Positions 16,310 to 25,956 of a stretch of DNA of 64,000 nt are shown here, one piece after another; the first letter of the stretch is position 1; each line of letters starts with the position of its first letter. The DNA is from Aromatoleum evansii (GTDB taxonomy: Bacteria; Pseudomonadota; Gammaproteobacteria; Burkholderiales; Rhodocyclaceae). The position numbers and the translations under genes are program-made. The notes beneath the pieces are model-generated. The model did no database searches, was not told the DNA's origin, and was given only the letters and a program-made list of their open reading frames with translations. Where the stretch lies: contig NZ_WTVK01000013.1 of the NCBI RefSeq assembly GCF_012910805.1, positions 1 through 64,000 on the forward strand, read 5' to 3'.

Positions 16310-17323
16310 TCAGTGCCGGATGCAGATCTTGCCGAAATGCCGGCCGCTGGCGAGGTATTGCATCGCTTCGCGCAGTTCCTCGAACGGGAAACTACGGTCG
16401 ACGACGGGGCGCATGCCGCTGTGTGCAATCGCGCGCGACATGGCGAGGAAGTCCTCGCGGTTGCCGACGGTGATGCCCTGCAGGCGGACGTGGCGGGTGA
16501 CGACCAGCCCGAGAGGCGCGTCCATGGCGCCGCCGCCGAGCACGCCGATCAGGCTGAGCGTGCCCCCAGGCCGCACTGCGCGCAGCGATTGCGCGAGCGT
16601 GCCCTGCCCGCCGACCTCGATGATGTGGTCGACGCCGCCGTTGCCCGCGGCATCGCGCGCGACGCGGCCCCACTCGGGGGTCGAACGGTAGTTGATGGTG
16701 ACGTCGGCGCCCATTTCACGGACACGTTCGAGCTTCTCGTCGCTGGACGAGGTGCAGATGACCCGCGCACCGAGCAGCCTGGCGAACTGCAGTGCGAACA
16801 GCGACACACCGCCGGTGCCCTGCACCAGGACCGTGTCGCCGGCCTTCACGCGCCCTTCCGTGACCAGCGCTCGCCATGCGGTCACCGCGGCGGTGGGCAG
16901 GGTGGCGGCCTCGGTGTCGTCGAGGTGCGCGGGGACGTGGGCAACCGTGGCGGCCGGGACGACCATGTATTCGGCCATGGTGCCGTCGCTTTCGCAGCCG
17001 AGGCTGCGCGCCATGTGCTCCGAGCTCGGCTCGCCCCCGGGCCAGGTCGAGAAGAACAGCGGGCAGACACGGTCGCCGATGTGGAACGCGTCAACGCCGC
17101 TACCGACCTGATCGATGCGTCCGACGCCATCGCTGAGCATGATCAGCGGCAGCGCTTGCATGCGGGATCCGTAGCCACGCCGCGGCACGAGCAGGTCACG
17201 ATAGTTGAGCGCGGAAGCGAGCATCCTGAGCCGCACCTCACCCGGCCCGGCGACGGGGTCGGGGCGCTCGCCGATGCGCAGGTTGTCGTCTGACCACGCG
17301 TTTTCGACCTGGAAGACTCTCAT
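16310..17323 (-). CDS. Medium-chain dehydrogenase/reductase (quinone oxidoreductase-like)
   Basis: A 337-residue MDR-superfamily NAD(P)H-dependent oxidoreductase. The N-terminal GroES-like part includes SALNYRDLLVPRG-type sequence and DGVGRIDQVG; the Rossmann fold begins at about residue 160 with VLVQGTGGVSLFALQFA. The cluster of four structural zinc cysteines of classical alcohol dehydrogenases is absent, so a zinc-free quinone reductase/enoyl reductase-like activity is more likely. The ATG at 17323 is preferred over one 15 bases upstream because GAGGAG lies 7 nt before it. The substrate cannot be told from sequence or neighbours. Confidence 0.82.
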   Translation of the reverse strand: MRVFQVENAWSDDNLRIGERPDPVAGPGEVRLRMLASALNYRDLLVPRRGYGSRMQALPLIMLSDGVGRIDQVGSGVDAFHIGDRVCPLFFSTWPGGEPSSEHMARSLGCESDGTMAEYMVVPAATVAHVPAHLDDTEAATLPTAAVTAWRALVTEGRVKAGDTVLVQGTGGVSLFALQFARLLGARVICTSSSDEKLERVREMGADVTINYRSTPEWGRVARDAAGNGGVDHIIEVGGQGTLAQSLRAVRPGGTLSLIGVLGGGAMDAPLGLVVTRHVRLQGITVGNREDFLAMSRAIAHSGMRPVVDRSFPFEELREAMQYLASGRHFGKICIRH

Positions 17324-17516
17324 CCGAACTCCTCGCAACGTGGTGATGGCAGTGTGGGGATACTAATCCATGTGCGGCCGTTCGCCGGCATCGCAGCGCC
17401 GCTCCAGGCGACCAGACGTGCTCGAGCGCCGCACGGCGGGATACGCTGCGCTGCTCCCGCCCCACGAGACGGGGCCATCATCGGCGGCAGCACGATCGCA
17501 TACGCCGCGGACGCGC

Positions 17517-17547
17517 AAAAAAAAAGTCCGGGCACCATGACCCGGAC
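17517..17547 (-). terminator. Factor-independent terminator of pyc
   Basis: On the minus strand GTCCGGG, an 8-nt loop and CCCGGAC are followed by nine consecutive T residues, 48 bp after the pyc stop codon. This is a textbook intrinsic terminator and separates pyc from the MDR gene. Confidence 0.92.
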
Positions 17548-17595
17548 CTGCAAAACCCCTCTGGAGAGAAGGGGGAGAACACTGTGTGCCGGCGA

Positions 17596-20500
17596 CTATT
17601 GCAGCTCGACCAGCAGATCCTTCGCGGCGACCTTGTCGCCGGGCTTCACGAACACTGCCTTCACGACCGCATCGCGGTCGGCGGTGAGCGCCGTTTCCAT
17701 CTTCATCGCTTCGATCGACACCAGCGGCGTGCCCTTGGCGATCTTCTGGCCGGCGTGCACCGCCACAGTCACCACGGCACCCGGCATCGGCGCACCGATG
17801 TGGTTGGGGTTGGCTTCGTCCATCTTCGGATGGCGCCGTCCGGTCGGCGCGGCGCCCGCCTTGGGGATGCGCTGCAGGCGCGGCTGGCCGTTGAGCTCGA
17901 AGAAGACCTTCACGCGTCCCTCCTCGTCCGGCGTGTCGCTGCTGCCGGTCTGGCGCACGATCAGGCTCTTGCCCTTCTCGATGTCGACGCTGATCTCCTC
18001 GCGGTCCTTGAGTCCGTAGAAGAACACCGGCGTCGGCAGCAGCGACACGTCGCCGAAGCGCGCGTGGTGCGCGGCGTAGTCCTTGAAGACCTTGGGGTAC
18101 ATCAGCCACGAGGCGAGATCGGTGTCGGAGATCTGGCGGCCGGTGGCGGCCTGGGCTTCGGCACGCGCGGCGTCGAGGTCGACCGCGGGCAGGAAGTCGC
18201 CGGCGCGGCCCTTGAGGGGCTCGGCGCCCTTGAGGACCTTGCGTTCCAGCTCCTTGGGGAAGCCGTCGGGCGGGAAGCCCAGTTCGCCCTTGAAGAGCGA
18301 GATCACCGACTCGGGGAAGGCGATCTCCTTGGCGGGGTCGCGCACTTCCTCGGGCGTCAGATCGTTGGCGACCATGAAGAGCGCCATGTCGCCGACGACT
18401 TTCGACGTGGGCGTGACTTTCACGATGTCGCCGAAGAGCTGGTTCACGTCCGCGTAGGCCTGCGAGACTTCGGGCCAGCGGTGGTCGATGCCCATCGCGC
18501 GGGCCTGTTCGCGCAGGTTCGTGTATTGGCCGCCGGGCATCTCGTGCTTGTAGACGTCGGAGGTGCCGCAGCGGATGTCGGCCTCGAAGGGCGCATAGGC
18601 GCGGCGCACGCCCTCCCAGTAGTGCGACAGCGACTGCATCGCCTCCAGGTCGAGGCCGGTGTCGCGCTCGGAGCCGGCGAGGGCCGCGGCGATGGAGCCG
18701 AGGTTCGGTTGTGAGGTGAGGCCGCTCATCGCGTCCATCGCGCCGTCGACCGCATCCACGCCTGCCTCGATCGCGGCGAGCACGCTCGCTGCGGCGATGC
18801 CCGAGGTGTCGTGGGTGTGGAAGTGGATCGGCAGGCCCACCTCTTCCTTCAGCGCCTTCACGAGGGCCTTGGCGGCGCGCGGCTTGCACACGCCCGCCAT
18901 GTCCTTGATGCCGAGGATGTGGGCGCCGGCCTTCTCCAACTGCTTGGCGAGATCCACGTAGTACTGCAGGTTGTACTTCGGACGGCTCGTGTCGAAGAGG
19001 TCGCCCGTGTAGCAGATCGTGCCTTCGCACAGGGCGCCGGCTTCATTCACGGCGTCCATCGCGACGCGCATGTTGTCGATCCAGTTGAGCGAATCGAACA
19101 CGCGGAACACATCCACGCCCTCCTTCGCCGCCTGCTGCACGAAGTAGCGCACGACGTTGTCGGAGTAGTTGGTGTAGCCGACGGCGTTCGAGGCGCGCAG
19201 CAGCATCTGGAACAGCACGTTGGGCACCGCGGCTCGCAGACGCGCGAGGCGCTCCCACGGGTCCTCTTTCAAGAAGCGCAGCGCGACGTCGAAGGTCGCC
19301 CCACCCCAGCATTCGAGCGAGAAGAGCTCGGGCACGAGGCGCGCGTAGTGCGGCGCGATTTCCAGCATGTCGCGCGTGCGCATGCGGGTGGCGAAGAGCG
19401 ACTGGTGGGCGTCGCGCATCGTGGTGTCGGTGAGGAGCACGCGGCGTTCGTTCTTCATCCACTCGGCGAAGCGCTGCGGGCCGAGTTCCTTAAGGCGGTC
19501 GCGCGTGCCGGCGGGCGGCGCGGCGGCGAGGTCGACCTGCGGCTTGATGGGCTTGGCGAGCGGGAGCTTGGGCGCCTGCCGGCCGGCCATCTCGGGGTTG
19601 CCGTTGACGCTGACTTCGCCGAGGAACTTCAGCAGCTTGGTCGCGCGGTCCTGGCGCTTCTGGAAGCGGAAGAGCTCGGGCGTGGTGTCGATGAAGCGCG
19701 TGGTGCATTCGCCGGAGCGGAAGAGCGGATGCGCGATGACGTTCTCGAGGAACTGCAGGTTCGAGGACACGCCGCGGATGCGGAATTCGCGCAGGCCGCG
19801 GTCCATGCGAGCGATGGCCTCGTCCGGGCTGTGGCCCCAGGCGGTGACTTTCACCAGTAGCGAGTCGTAGAACGGGGTGATGACTGCGCCCGAATAGGCG
19901 GTGCCGCCGTCCAGACGCAGGCCGAAGCCCGCGGCGCTGCGATAGGCGGTGATGCGGCCGTAGTCGGGGGTGAAGTTGTTTTCCGGATCCTCGGTCGTGA
20001 CGCGGCACTGCAGCGCGTGGCCGTTGAGGCGGATGTCTGATTGCGCGGGCAGGTAGGCGTCGGCTGCGCCGATCTTCGCCCCTTCGGTGACGCGGATCTG
20101 GGCCTTGACGATGTCGACGCCGGTGACCTGTTCGGTGACGGTGTGTTCGACCTGAATCCGGGGGTTCACTTCGATGAAGTAGAAGGCGCCGGTGTCGGCG
20201 TCCATCAGGAATTCGACGGTGCCGGCGTGGGTGTAGTGCGCGGCACGGCACAGTTTCAGCGCGGCGTCGCACAGTTCGGTGCGGCGCGCGTCATCCAGGT
20301 AGGGGGCGGGGGCACGTTCGACGACCTTCTGGTTGCGGCGCTGCACCGAGCAGTCGCGCTCGAAGAGATGCACGAGATTGCCGTGGGTGTCGCCCAGCAC
20401 CTGCACTTCGACGTGGCGGGCGCGGCGGACGAGTTTTTCCAGGTACACCTCGTCGTTGCCGAAGGCGGCGAGCGCCTCGCGGCGGGCGACGTCGAGCAGG

Positions 20501-21045
20501 CCGGGGAGCTCCTCCTCGTTCTCGATCGCGCGCATGCCGCGCCCGCCGCCGCCCCAGCTGGCCTTGAGCATCAGGGGGTAGCCGACTTCGCGCGCGAGGC
20601 GCTTGATCTCGTCGAGCTCGCGCGGCAGCGCGCCGGTGGCGGGCACGACCGGCACGCCGGCGGCGATCGCGAGGTTGCGCGCGGCGACCTTGTTGCCCAG
20701 ATCGCGCATCACCTGCGGCTGCGGGCCGATGAAGGCGATGCCGGCGGCGGCGCAGGCTTCGGCGAATTCGGGGTTCTCGGACAGGAAGCCGTAGCCGGGG
20801 TGGATCGCGTCGACCTCGGCGTCCTTGGCGACGCGGATGATGTCGGCGATGTCGAGGTAGGCGGCGATCGGCTTCTGGCCGTTGCCCACGAGGTAGGACT
20901 CGTCGGCCTTGAAGCGGTGCAGCGCGAAGCGGTCCTCGTTGGCGTAGATCGCCACCGTGCGGATACCCAGTTCGCTCGCGGCGCGGAACACGCGGATCGC
21001 GATTTCGCCACGGTTGGCGACGAGGATGCTCTTGATCGGTTTCAT
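17596..21045 (-). CDS. pyc: Pyruvate carboxylase
   Basis: Biotin enzyme making oxaloacetate from pyruvate, bicarbonate and ATP (anaplerosis). The 1149 residues carry all domains in order: biotin carboxylase (about 1-450, with the glycine-rich ATP loop KASWGGGGRGM and FIEVNPRIQVEHTVTE), carboxyltransferase (about 530-800, with TTMRDAHQSL and GGATFDVALRF), a linker/PYC-C domain, and a C-terminal biotinyl domain with AMKM around residue 1113 as the biotinylation site. Length equals that of the single-chain alpha4 enzymes. It is a single-gene unit ended by a strong terminator. In this neighbourhood it would turn pyruvate from serine deamination into oxaloacetate (inference). Confidence 0.97.
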   Translation of the reverse strand: MKPIKSILVANRGEIAIRVFRAASELGIRTVAIYANEDRFALHRFKADESYLVGNGQKPIAAYLDIADIIRVAKDAEVDAIHPGYGFLSENPEFAEACAAAGIAFIGPQPQVMRDLGNKVAARNLAIAAGVPVVPATGALPRELDEIKRLAREVGYPLMLKASWGGGGRGMRAIENEEELPGLLDVARREALAAFGNDEVYLEKLVRRARHVEVQVLGDTHGNLVHLFERDCSVQRRNQKVVERAPAPYLDDARRTELCDAALKLCRAAHYTHAGTVEFLMDADTGAFYFIEVNPRIQVEHTVTEQVTGVDIVKAQIRVTEGAKIGAADAYLPAQSDIRLNGHALQCRVTTEDPENNFTPDYGRITAYRSAAGFGLRLDGGTAYSGAVITPFYDSLLVKVTAWGHSPDEAIARMDRGLREFRIRGVSSNLQFLENVIAHPLFRSGECTTRFIDTTPELFRFQKRQDRATKLLKFLGEVSVNGNPEMAGRQAPKLPLAKPIKPQVDLAAAPPAGTRDRLKELGPQRFAEWMKNERRVLLTDTTMRDAHQSLFATRMRTRDMLEIAPHYARLVPELFSLECWGGATFDVALRFLKEDPWERLARLRAAVPNVLFQMLLRASNAVGYTNYSDNVVRYFVQQAAKEGVDVFRVFDSLNWIDNMRVAMDAVNEAGALCEGTICYTGDLFDTSRPKYNLQYYVDLAKQLEKAGAHILGIKDMAGVCKPRAAKALVKALKEEVGLPIHFHTHDTSGIAAASVLAAIEAGVDAVDGAMDAMSGLTSQPNLGSIAAALAGSERDTGLDLEAMQSLSHYWEGVRRAYAPFEADIRCGTSDVYKHEMPGGQYTNLREQARAMGIDHRWPEVSQAYADVNQLFGDIVKVTPTSKVVGDMALFMVANDLTPEEVRDPAKEIAFPESVISLFKGELGFPPDGFPKELERKVLKGAEPLKGRAGDFLPAVDLDAARAEAQAATGRQISDTDLASWLMYPKVFKDYAAHHARFGDVSLLPTPVFFYGLKDREEISVDIEKGKSLIVRQTGSSDTPDEEGRVKVFFELNGQPRLQRIPKAGAAPTGRRHPKMDEANPNHIGAPMPGAVVTVAVHAGQKIAKGTPLVSIEAMKMETALTADRDAVVKAVFVKPGDKVAAKDLLVELQ

Positions 21046-21252
21046 GTGGCTGCCCTGCTTTTCTGGCTTCTAGCTGATTGTGGTTACTGACGAGTAAGTC
21101 CGATGCCGAACACGGCCGTCGTCATGGCCGCGACCCTTCGGGAATTTAAAGCCGTATGCCCCTACTTCGATGTTCGGTATGCGACATGTTCTTGCGGTAT
21201 TCAGCCTGCGGCGGAATATTGTTCCGACCGGCCCTGCCTGACGCGGCCCCGT

Positions 21253-22368
21253 TCATGCGGCACAACGCAGGATGCGGGCCTTGGCGCGCATCTCCTCGTA
21301 TTCATCATGCGCGACCGAATCGGCCGTGATGCCGCCGCCGACGCCGTATTCCGCGCGGCCGGTGAGGCCGTCGAGCGCCAGCGTGCGGATCGCGACGTTG
21401 AAGATGGCGTCCCCGCCCGGTTTCAGCACGCCGATCGCACCGCAATAGATGCCGCGCGCTTCGGCCTCGAGCCCGGCGATGATTTCCATCGCCTTGATCT
21501 TCGGCGCACCGGTGATCGAGCCGCAGGGGAAGAGCGCGGCGAAGATGTCCGCGAGATCCGCGTCCGGGCGCAGCTCGGCCGCCACCGTCGAGGTCATCTG
21601 GAACACCGTCGGATAGGCCTCGACGGAAAACAGGTGCGGCACGCTGACGCTGTGCGGTCGCGCGACCCGCGACATGTCGTTGCGGATCAGATCCACGATC
21701 ATCAGGTTCTCGGCGCGATTCTTCTCCGAACCCGCCAGGACCTCGGCGTGCTCGGCATCCTGCTGCGGGGTTGCGCCGCGCGCGAGCGTACCCTTCATCG
21801 GCTTCGAGACCAGGCGTTCGCCGTCGCGGCGGAAGAAGAGCTCCGGCGACAAGGACAGGATGCGGTGGCGCCCGAGATCGAGCAGCGCGCAGTAGCCCGT
21901 CGGCTGACCCGCACGCAGGTGCTCGTAGAGCGCGCGATGGTCCCCGTCGAAGCGGCCGTGCAGGCGGATCGTGTGGTTGATCTGGTACACGTCACCTGCG
22001 CGGATGTGGTCGAGGATGCGACCGATGTCCGCGTCGTAGCGGTCACGCTCCACGCCCGGCTGCCAGCCGTCGCAACGCGCCGCCGCACGCGGGGGCTCGA
22101 TCGCTTCCGCCGGTCCGTCGAACACCCCGAACCAGGCCAGCGGCAAGGCAGGACGCTGGCGAAAGCGAAAGGCGGGGTCGAAGGCGGCGCCCGCCTCGTA
22201 GCACACGAAGCCCGCGACCCACGCGCCGGCGCGTGCCAGTGCGTCGGCCCGTTCGAGCACCGCGCGCACGTCCTGCGGCTGGCGCGCAACGAGCTGCTCG
22301 CGCGGGGCCGTGAAGTGCAGCGGCGTGGCGCCGATGGCATCCGCCGGGAAGTCGAAGCGCAGCCTCAT
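21253..22368 (-). CDS. pabB: Aminodeoxychorismate synthase component I
   Basis: Converts chorismate and ammonia (from PabA glutamine hydrolysis) to 4-amino-4-deoxychorismate, the precursor of the p-aminobenzoate part of folate. The 371 residues contain the chorismate-binding fold with PMKGT (the PIKGT lysine motif of PabB), ENLMIVDLIRNDMSR, CGSITGAPKIKAMEII and EYGVGGGITADS. No C-terminal aminodeoxychorismate lyase domain is fused. The ATG at 22368 begins 8 bp after the purU stop, so it is the last gene of the lipA-folB-purU-pabB run. The folate role fits the adjacent folB and purU. Confidence 0.92.
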   Translation of the reverse strand: MRLRFDFPADAIGATPLHFTAPREQLVARQPQDVRAVLERADALARAGAWVAGFVCYEAGAAFDPAFRFRQRPALPLAWFGVFDGPAEAIEPPRAAARCDGWQPGVERDRYDADIGRILDHIRAGDVYQINHTIRLHGRFDGDHRALYEHLRAGQPTGYCALLDLGRHRILSLSPELFFRRDGERLVSKPMKGTLARGATPQQDAEHAEVLAGSEKNRAENLMIVDLIRNDMSRVARPHSVSVPHLFSVEAYPTVFQMTSTVAAELRPDADLADIFAALFPCGSITGAPKIKAMEIIAGLEAEARGIYCGAIGVLKPGGDAIFNVAIRTLALDGLTGRAEYGVGGGITADSVAHDEYEEMRAKARILRCAA

Positions 22369-22376
22369 CTTCGCGC

Positions 22377-23255
22377 TCAGCGCAGGACCACGGTCCGCAG
22401 GCCGTTGATGAACACGCGATGCTCGAGCACGTAGCGCAAGGCGCGGCCAAGGGCCAGGCATTCGACGTGGCGGCCGGTGCTCAGGAGCTGGTCGGGCGTG
22501 TAGGCATGGTCGACACGCTCGACGGCCTGTTCGATGATCGGGCCTTCGTCCAAATCCGAGGTCGCGAAATGTGCCGTCGCGCCGATCAGCTTGACCCCGC
22601 GTGCATGCGCCTGCTCGTACGGACGCGCCCCCTTGAAGCCGGGCAGGAAGGAATGGTGGATGTTGATGACGCGCCCGGCGAGGCGTTCGCACATGTCCTC
22701 CGACAGCACCTGCATGTAGCGCGCGAGCACGACCAGTTCCGCGCCGCTCGATTCGATCAGCGCGCGCAGCGCCGCTTCCTGCTGCGGCTTGGTGTCCGGC
22801 GTGATCGGCAGGTGGTGGAAGGGCAGCCCTTCGGCGGTGGCGATCGGCCCGAGCGTGGGGTGGTTCGACGCCACGCCGACGATCTCCATCGGCAGTTCGC
22901 CGCGGCGCCACTGGTCGAGCAGGTCGCGCAGGCAGTGGTCGGCCTTGGACACCATCAGCAGCACCCGCATCGGGCGCTGCAGGTCGTGGATCGCGCCCTC
23001 GGGATCGCGGAAGCGTTTGCGCAATTCGCCATACTCGCCGCGTAGCGCCTCAACCGCGGCCGGCGTCGCGCCGACGAGACGGAACGCGGTACGCAGGTAG
23101 AAACGTCCGCTGAGGACGTCGTCGAAGACCGTGAATTCCTCGATGTATGCGCCGTGCTTTTCCAGCAGCGCGGTGACGGCTGCGGTCTGGCCGCGCTCTC
23201 CCGCGGACGCAAAGGTCAGCGCGAAGCGCGCGGATTCATTCGATGCTTGCGACAT
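22377..23255 (-). CDS. purU: Formyltetrahydrofolate deformylase
   Basis: Hydrolyses 10-formyl-tetrahydrofolate to formate and tetrahydrofolate, balancing the C1 pool when glycine cleavage loads folate with one-carbon units. The 292 residues have an N-terminal ACT-like domain (about 1-85) that senses Met/Gly in the family, and a formyltransferase-fold C-terminal domain with NIHHSFLPGFKGARPYEQA, GATAHFATSDLDEGPII and the catalytic Asn-His-Asp set. The ATG at 23255 gives the conserved N-terminus and overlaps the folB 3' end by 20 bp, implying translational coupling. Confidence 0.93.
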   Translation of the reverse strand: MSQASNESARFALTFASAGERGQTAAVTALLEKHGAYIEEFTVFDDVLSGRFYLRTAFRLVGATPAAVEALRGEYGELRKRFRDPEGAIHDLQRPMRVLLMVSKADHCLRDLLDQWRRGELPMEIVGVASNHPTLGPIATAEGLPFHHLPITPDTKPQQEAALRALIESSGAELVVLARYMQVLSEDMCERLAGRVINIHHSFLPGFKGARPYEQAHARGVKLIGATAHFATSDLDEGPIIEQAVERVDHAYTPDQLLSTGRHVECLALGRALRYVLEHRVFINGLRTVVLR

Positions 23256-23667
23256 TTTCGCTTGCCTCGCGGTTGCGTGCGCTTGCGTTCTGCATCGCGC
23301 GGGTATGTTCGCCGCGGTTGGTGGTGCGTTCGATTCCGATTGCGGCGGCATAGCGGCTGACGCGCTGCTTGTAGAGGCCGACCGACACCTCCTGCACGCG
23401 CGGATCGAGGCCGAACGCGAAGTCGAAGACCTCGTTCACGCGCGTCTCGAGCAGCCCGGTGTGCGCGGTGCGCGGCCATTCGCTCGCGAGCCAGCGGCAC
23501 AGCGGCTCGTAGTCGAGGCAGTCGCCGAGGCCATCCGGCACCGCCGGCGCGAGGCCGGTCAGGGTCACGGACACCCACATCGGCTGCGGTTCTTGCTCGT
23601 CCTCATAGATGCCCACCGCCAGGCGGGTTTCCAGCCGTTCGATCTTGACGCTCCAGATCCCGTTCAT
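23236..23667 (-). CDS. folB: Dihydroneopterin aldolase
   Basis: Cleaves 7,8-dihydroneopterin to 6-hydroxymethyl-7,8-dihydropterin and glycolaldehyde in folate synthesis. The 143 residues show the tunnelling fold sequence IERLETRLAVGIYEDE (standard folB reads like L-x(2)-x-x-GVxxxE), VCLDYEPLC-like middle region and VQEVSVGLYKQ near the end. It has an unusual 30-residue C-terminal tail rich in Arg, Asn and Glu that overlaps the purU start. GGAGG overlapping the lipA stop serves as its binding site. FolX (dihydromonapterin epimerase) is a related alternative; operon context favours FolB. Confidence 0.8.
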   Translation of the reverse strand: MNGIWSVKIERLETRLAVGIYEDEQEPQPMWVSVTLTGLAPAVPDGLGDCLDYEPLCRWLASEWPRTAHTGLLETRVNEVFDFAFGLDPRVQEVSVGLYKQRVSRYAAAIGIERTTNRGEHTRAMQNASARNREASENVASIE

Positions 23668-23670
23668 CGT

Positions 23671-24639
23671 TCAGCCTCCGATCACGCCGCGCGCCTGCAG
23701 GTCGGCGTGGTAGGACGAGCGCACCATCGGGCCCGAGGCGACGTGACGAAAGCCCATCTTCTCGCCGACGACGCGCAGCTCATCGAACTCGGCCGGCGTG
23801 ACGTAGCGACGCACCGGCAGGTGGTGCAGGCTGGGCTGCAGGTACTGGCCGATCGTGACCATGTCGACCTTGTGCGCACGCAGATCGGCCAGCGTCGCCT
23901 CGATCTCTTCCCGCGTTTCGCCCACGCCCAGCATCAGGCCGGACTTGGTCGCGACCTCGGGGTGGCGCGCCTTGAAGGCCGCGAGGAGATCGAGCGAGTG
24001 TTCGTAATCGGCACCGGGACGCACTTCGCGGTACAGGCGCGGCACGGTCTCGATGTTGTGGTTGAAGACGTCGGGCGGCTCGGCCGTGAGCAGGTCGAGC
24101 GCGAGCTCGACGCGGCCGCGGAAGTCCGGGGTCAGCACTTCGACGGTGATGCCGGGGTTGGCGGCACGCACTTCGCGGATGCAGTCGGCGAAATGCTGCG
24201 CCCCGCCGTCGCGCAGGTCGTCGCGGTCCACCGAGGTGATCACGACGTACTTCAGGCGCATCCCCACGACGGTCTCGGCGAGGTTCTTCGGTTCGTCGGC
24301 GTCCAGCGGCAGCGGACGGCCGTGGCCCACGTCGCAGAACGGGCAGCGCCGCGTGCAGATCGCCCCCATGATCATGAAGGTCGCCGTGCCGTGGTTGAAG
24401 CATTCGCCCAGGTTCGGGCAGTTGGCTTCCTCGCACACGGTGTGCAGGCGGTTTTCACGCAGCGTGCCGGTGAGCTGGCGCACGCTCTTGGTGCCGCGGA
24501 AGGCTGCGCGGATCCATTCGGGCTTGCGCAGCTGCTCGGCGGGCGTGATCGGGACGATCTTGACCGGGATGCGCGCGGTCTTGTCGGCGCCGCGCAGCTT
24601 GATTCCGGTCTGGGGGGTGGGGGTGCTTGCGTTCTGCAT
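23671..24639 (-). CDS. lipA: Lipoyl synthase
   Basis: Radical-SAM enzyme inserting two sulfurs into octanoyl-lysine on lipoyl domains such as GcvH. The 322 residues carry both Fe-S clusters: the auxiliary site [12 protein letters not shown] (about residues 70-81) and the radical [11 protein letters not shown] motif, plus [11 protein letters not shown] and the C-terminal [11 protein letters not shown] with the serine ligand of the auxiliary cluster. LipB is not next to it, which is unusual; instead it sits with gcvT and folate genes, suggesting that lipoate supply for the glycine cleavage H protein is co-regulated. The start at 24639 has GGAG spaced 8 nt. Confidence 0.95.
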   Translation of the reverse strand: MQNASTPTPQTGIKLRGADKTARIPVKIVPITPAEQLRKPEWIRAAFRGTKSVRQLTGTLRENRLHTVCEEANCPNLGECFNHGTATFMIMGAICTRRCPFCDVGHGRPLPLDADEPKNLAETVVGMRLKYVVITSVDRDDLRDGGAQHFADCIREVRAANPGITVEVLTPDFRGRVELALDLLTAEPPDVFNHNIETVPRLYREVRPGADYEHSLDLLAAFKARHPEVATKSGLMLGVGETREEIEATLADLRAHKVDMVTIGQYLQPSLHHLPVRRYVTPAEFDELRVVGEKMGFRHVASGPMVRSSYHADLQARGVIGG

Positions 24640-24690
24640 GGGTGAGGCTCCGGCGGGCGATTCGGCTCTCGGTATCGCGTTCAGGTAATC

Positions 24691-24750
24691 CGTTCGCCCT
24701 GAGCCTGTCGAAGGGCCCGGCGCGGGGCTTCGACAGCCTCAGGGCGAACG
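24691..24750. repeat. REP-like inverted intergenic repeat
   Basis: CGTTCGCCCTGAGCCTGTCGAAG and a near-exact inverted copy (one central mismatch) flank a short GC-rich loop, between the lipA start and gcvT stop. The motif GTTCGCCCTGAGCnTGTC is a widely dispersed intergenic sequence in proteobacteria; a second half-copy lies at 31702-31728 in this window. Possible roles are mRNA stability or attenuation between gcvT and lipA. Confidence 0.8.
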
Positions 24751-24793
24751 GCTGTGGGGGTGGGCGCGATCGAGAGCCGGATCGCCCTTTACA

Positions 24794-25924
24794 TCAGCCG
24801 CGGTAGTAGCGCTGCGGCACGAAGGGGGTGCTGGCGACTTCGATCGGGACCGGCTTGCCGCGGACGATCGCGGAGAGCTGGGTGCCGACCTTGGCCAACG
24901 CGGTTTCGACGTAGCCCATCGCGACCGGCGCTTCCAGCGTCGGGCCGAAGCCGCCGCTGGTGACGATGCCGACCTTGCGGCCGTCCGCGTCGACGATCTC
25001 CGCGCCTTCACGCACCGGCACGCGGGCATTCGGACGCAGGCCGACGCGCTTGCGCGACACGCCGTTGGCGATGTGGCCGAGGATCACGTCGGCGCCGGGA
25101 TAGCCGCCGGCACGCGCGCCGTCGGCACGGCGGGGCTTGGACAGCGCCCACAGCAGGCTGCTCTCGACCGGCGAGGTGTTCACGTCGAGGTCGTGGCCGT
25201 ACAGGCACAGGCCGGCTTCGAGGCGCAGCGAATCGCGCGCGCCGAGGCCGATCGGGGCGACTTCGGGGTGGCTCAGCAGCTCGCGCGCCAGGGCTTCGGC
25301 CTTGTCGGCGGGCACCGAGATCTCGTAGCCGTCTTCACCGGTGTAGCCGGAACGGCTGACGTAGCACGGCACGCCCAGCAGATCGACGGTGATGCTGTTC
25401 ATGAACACCATCTTGCCGACTTCGGGCGCGAGGCGCGACAGCACGGTCGCGGCGGCCGGGCCTTGGAGCGCCAGCAGCGCGCGGTCGTCGAGCACTTCGA
25501 CCTTGCAGCGGCCGGACAGGTGCTTCTGCATGTGCGCGATGTCCTGCGCCTTGCACGCGGCGTTGACCACGACGAACAGGCGGTCGCCGAAGTTCGCGAC
25601 CATCAGGTCGTCCATGACGCCGCCGGTCTCGTTGGTGAACAGCGCGTAACGCTGCATGCCCTGCGGCAGGTCGATGATGTCGACCGGCACCAGGGTTTCA
25701 AGGGCCGCGGCGGCATCGGGGCCGACGAGGAAGACCTGGCCCATGTGCGACACGTCGAACAGGCCGGCCTGGGTGCGGGTGTGGGTGTGCTCCTTGATGA
25801 TGCCCGCGGGGTACTGCACGGGCATCTCGTAACCGGCGAAAGGCACCATCTTGGCGCCGAGGGACACGTGCAGGTCGTACAGCGGGGTGCGCAGCAGCGG
25901 TGCGTCGGAATGGTTGTCGCTCAT
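24794..25924 (-). CDS. gcvT: Aminomethyltransferase, glycine cleavage T protein
   Basis: Transfers the methylene group from aminomethyl-lipoyl GcvH to tetrahydrofolate, releasing ammonia. The 376 residues align with GcvT from PLYDLHVSLGAKMVPFAGYEMPVQY through FDVSHMGQV, SGYTGEDGYEI and the C-terminal beta-barrel (FVPQRYYRG). Two adjacent ATGs (25927 and 25924) are possible; the second is better spaced from AGGA. It is separated from gcvP/gcvH by glyA, sdaA and two permease genes rather than the usual gcvTHP order, and is followed by lipA after a REP-like repeat. Confidence 0.95.
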   Translation of the reverse strand: MSDNHSDAPLLRTPLYDLHVSLGAKMVPFAGYEMPVQYPAGIIKEHTHTRTQAGLFDVSHMGQVFLVGPDAAAALETLVPVDIIDLPQGMQRYALFTNETGGVMDDLMVANFGDRLFVVVNAACKAQDIAHMQKHLSGRCKVEVLDDRALLALQGPAAATVLSRLAPEVGKMVFMNSITVDLLGVPCYVSRSGYTGEDGYEISVPADKAEALARELLSHPEVAPIGLGARDSLRLEAGLCLYGHDLDVNTSPVESSLLWALSKPRRADGARAGGYPGADVILGHIANGVSRKRVGLRPNARVPVREGAEIVDADGRKVGIVTSGGFGPTLEAPVAMGYVETALAKVGTQLSAIVRGKPVPIEVASTPFVPQRYYRG

Positions 25925-25956
25925 CATGTTTCCTTTGTCTGAGTGTCAGGGGGTCA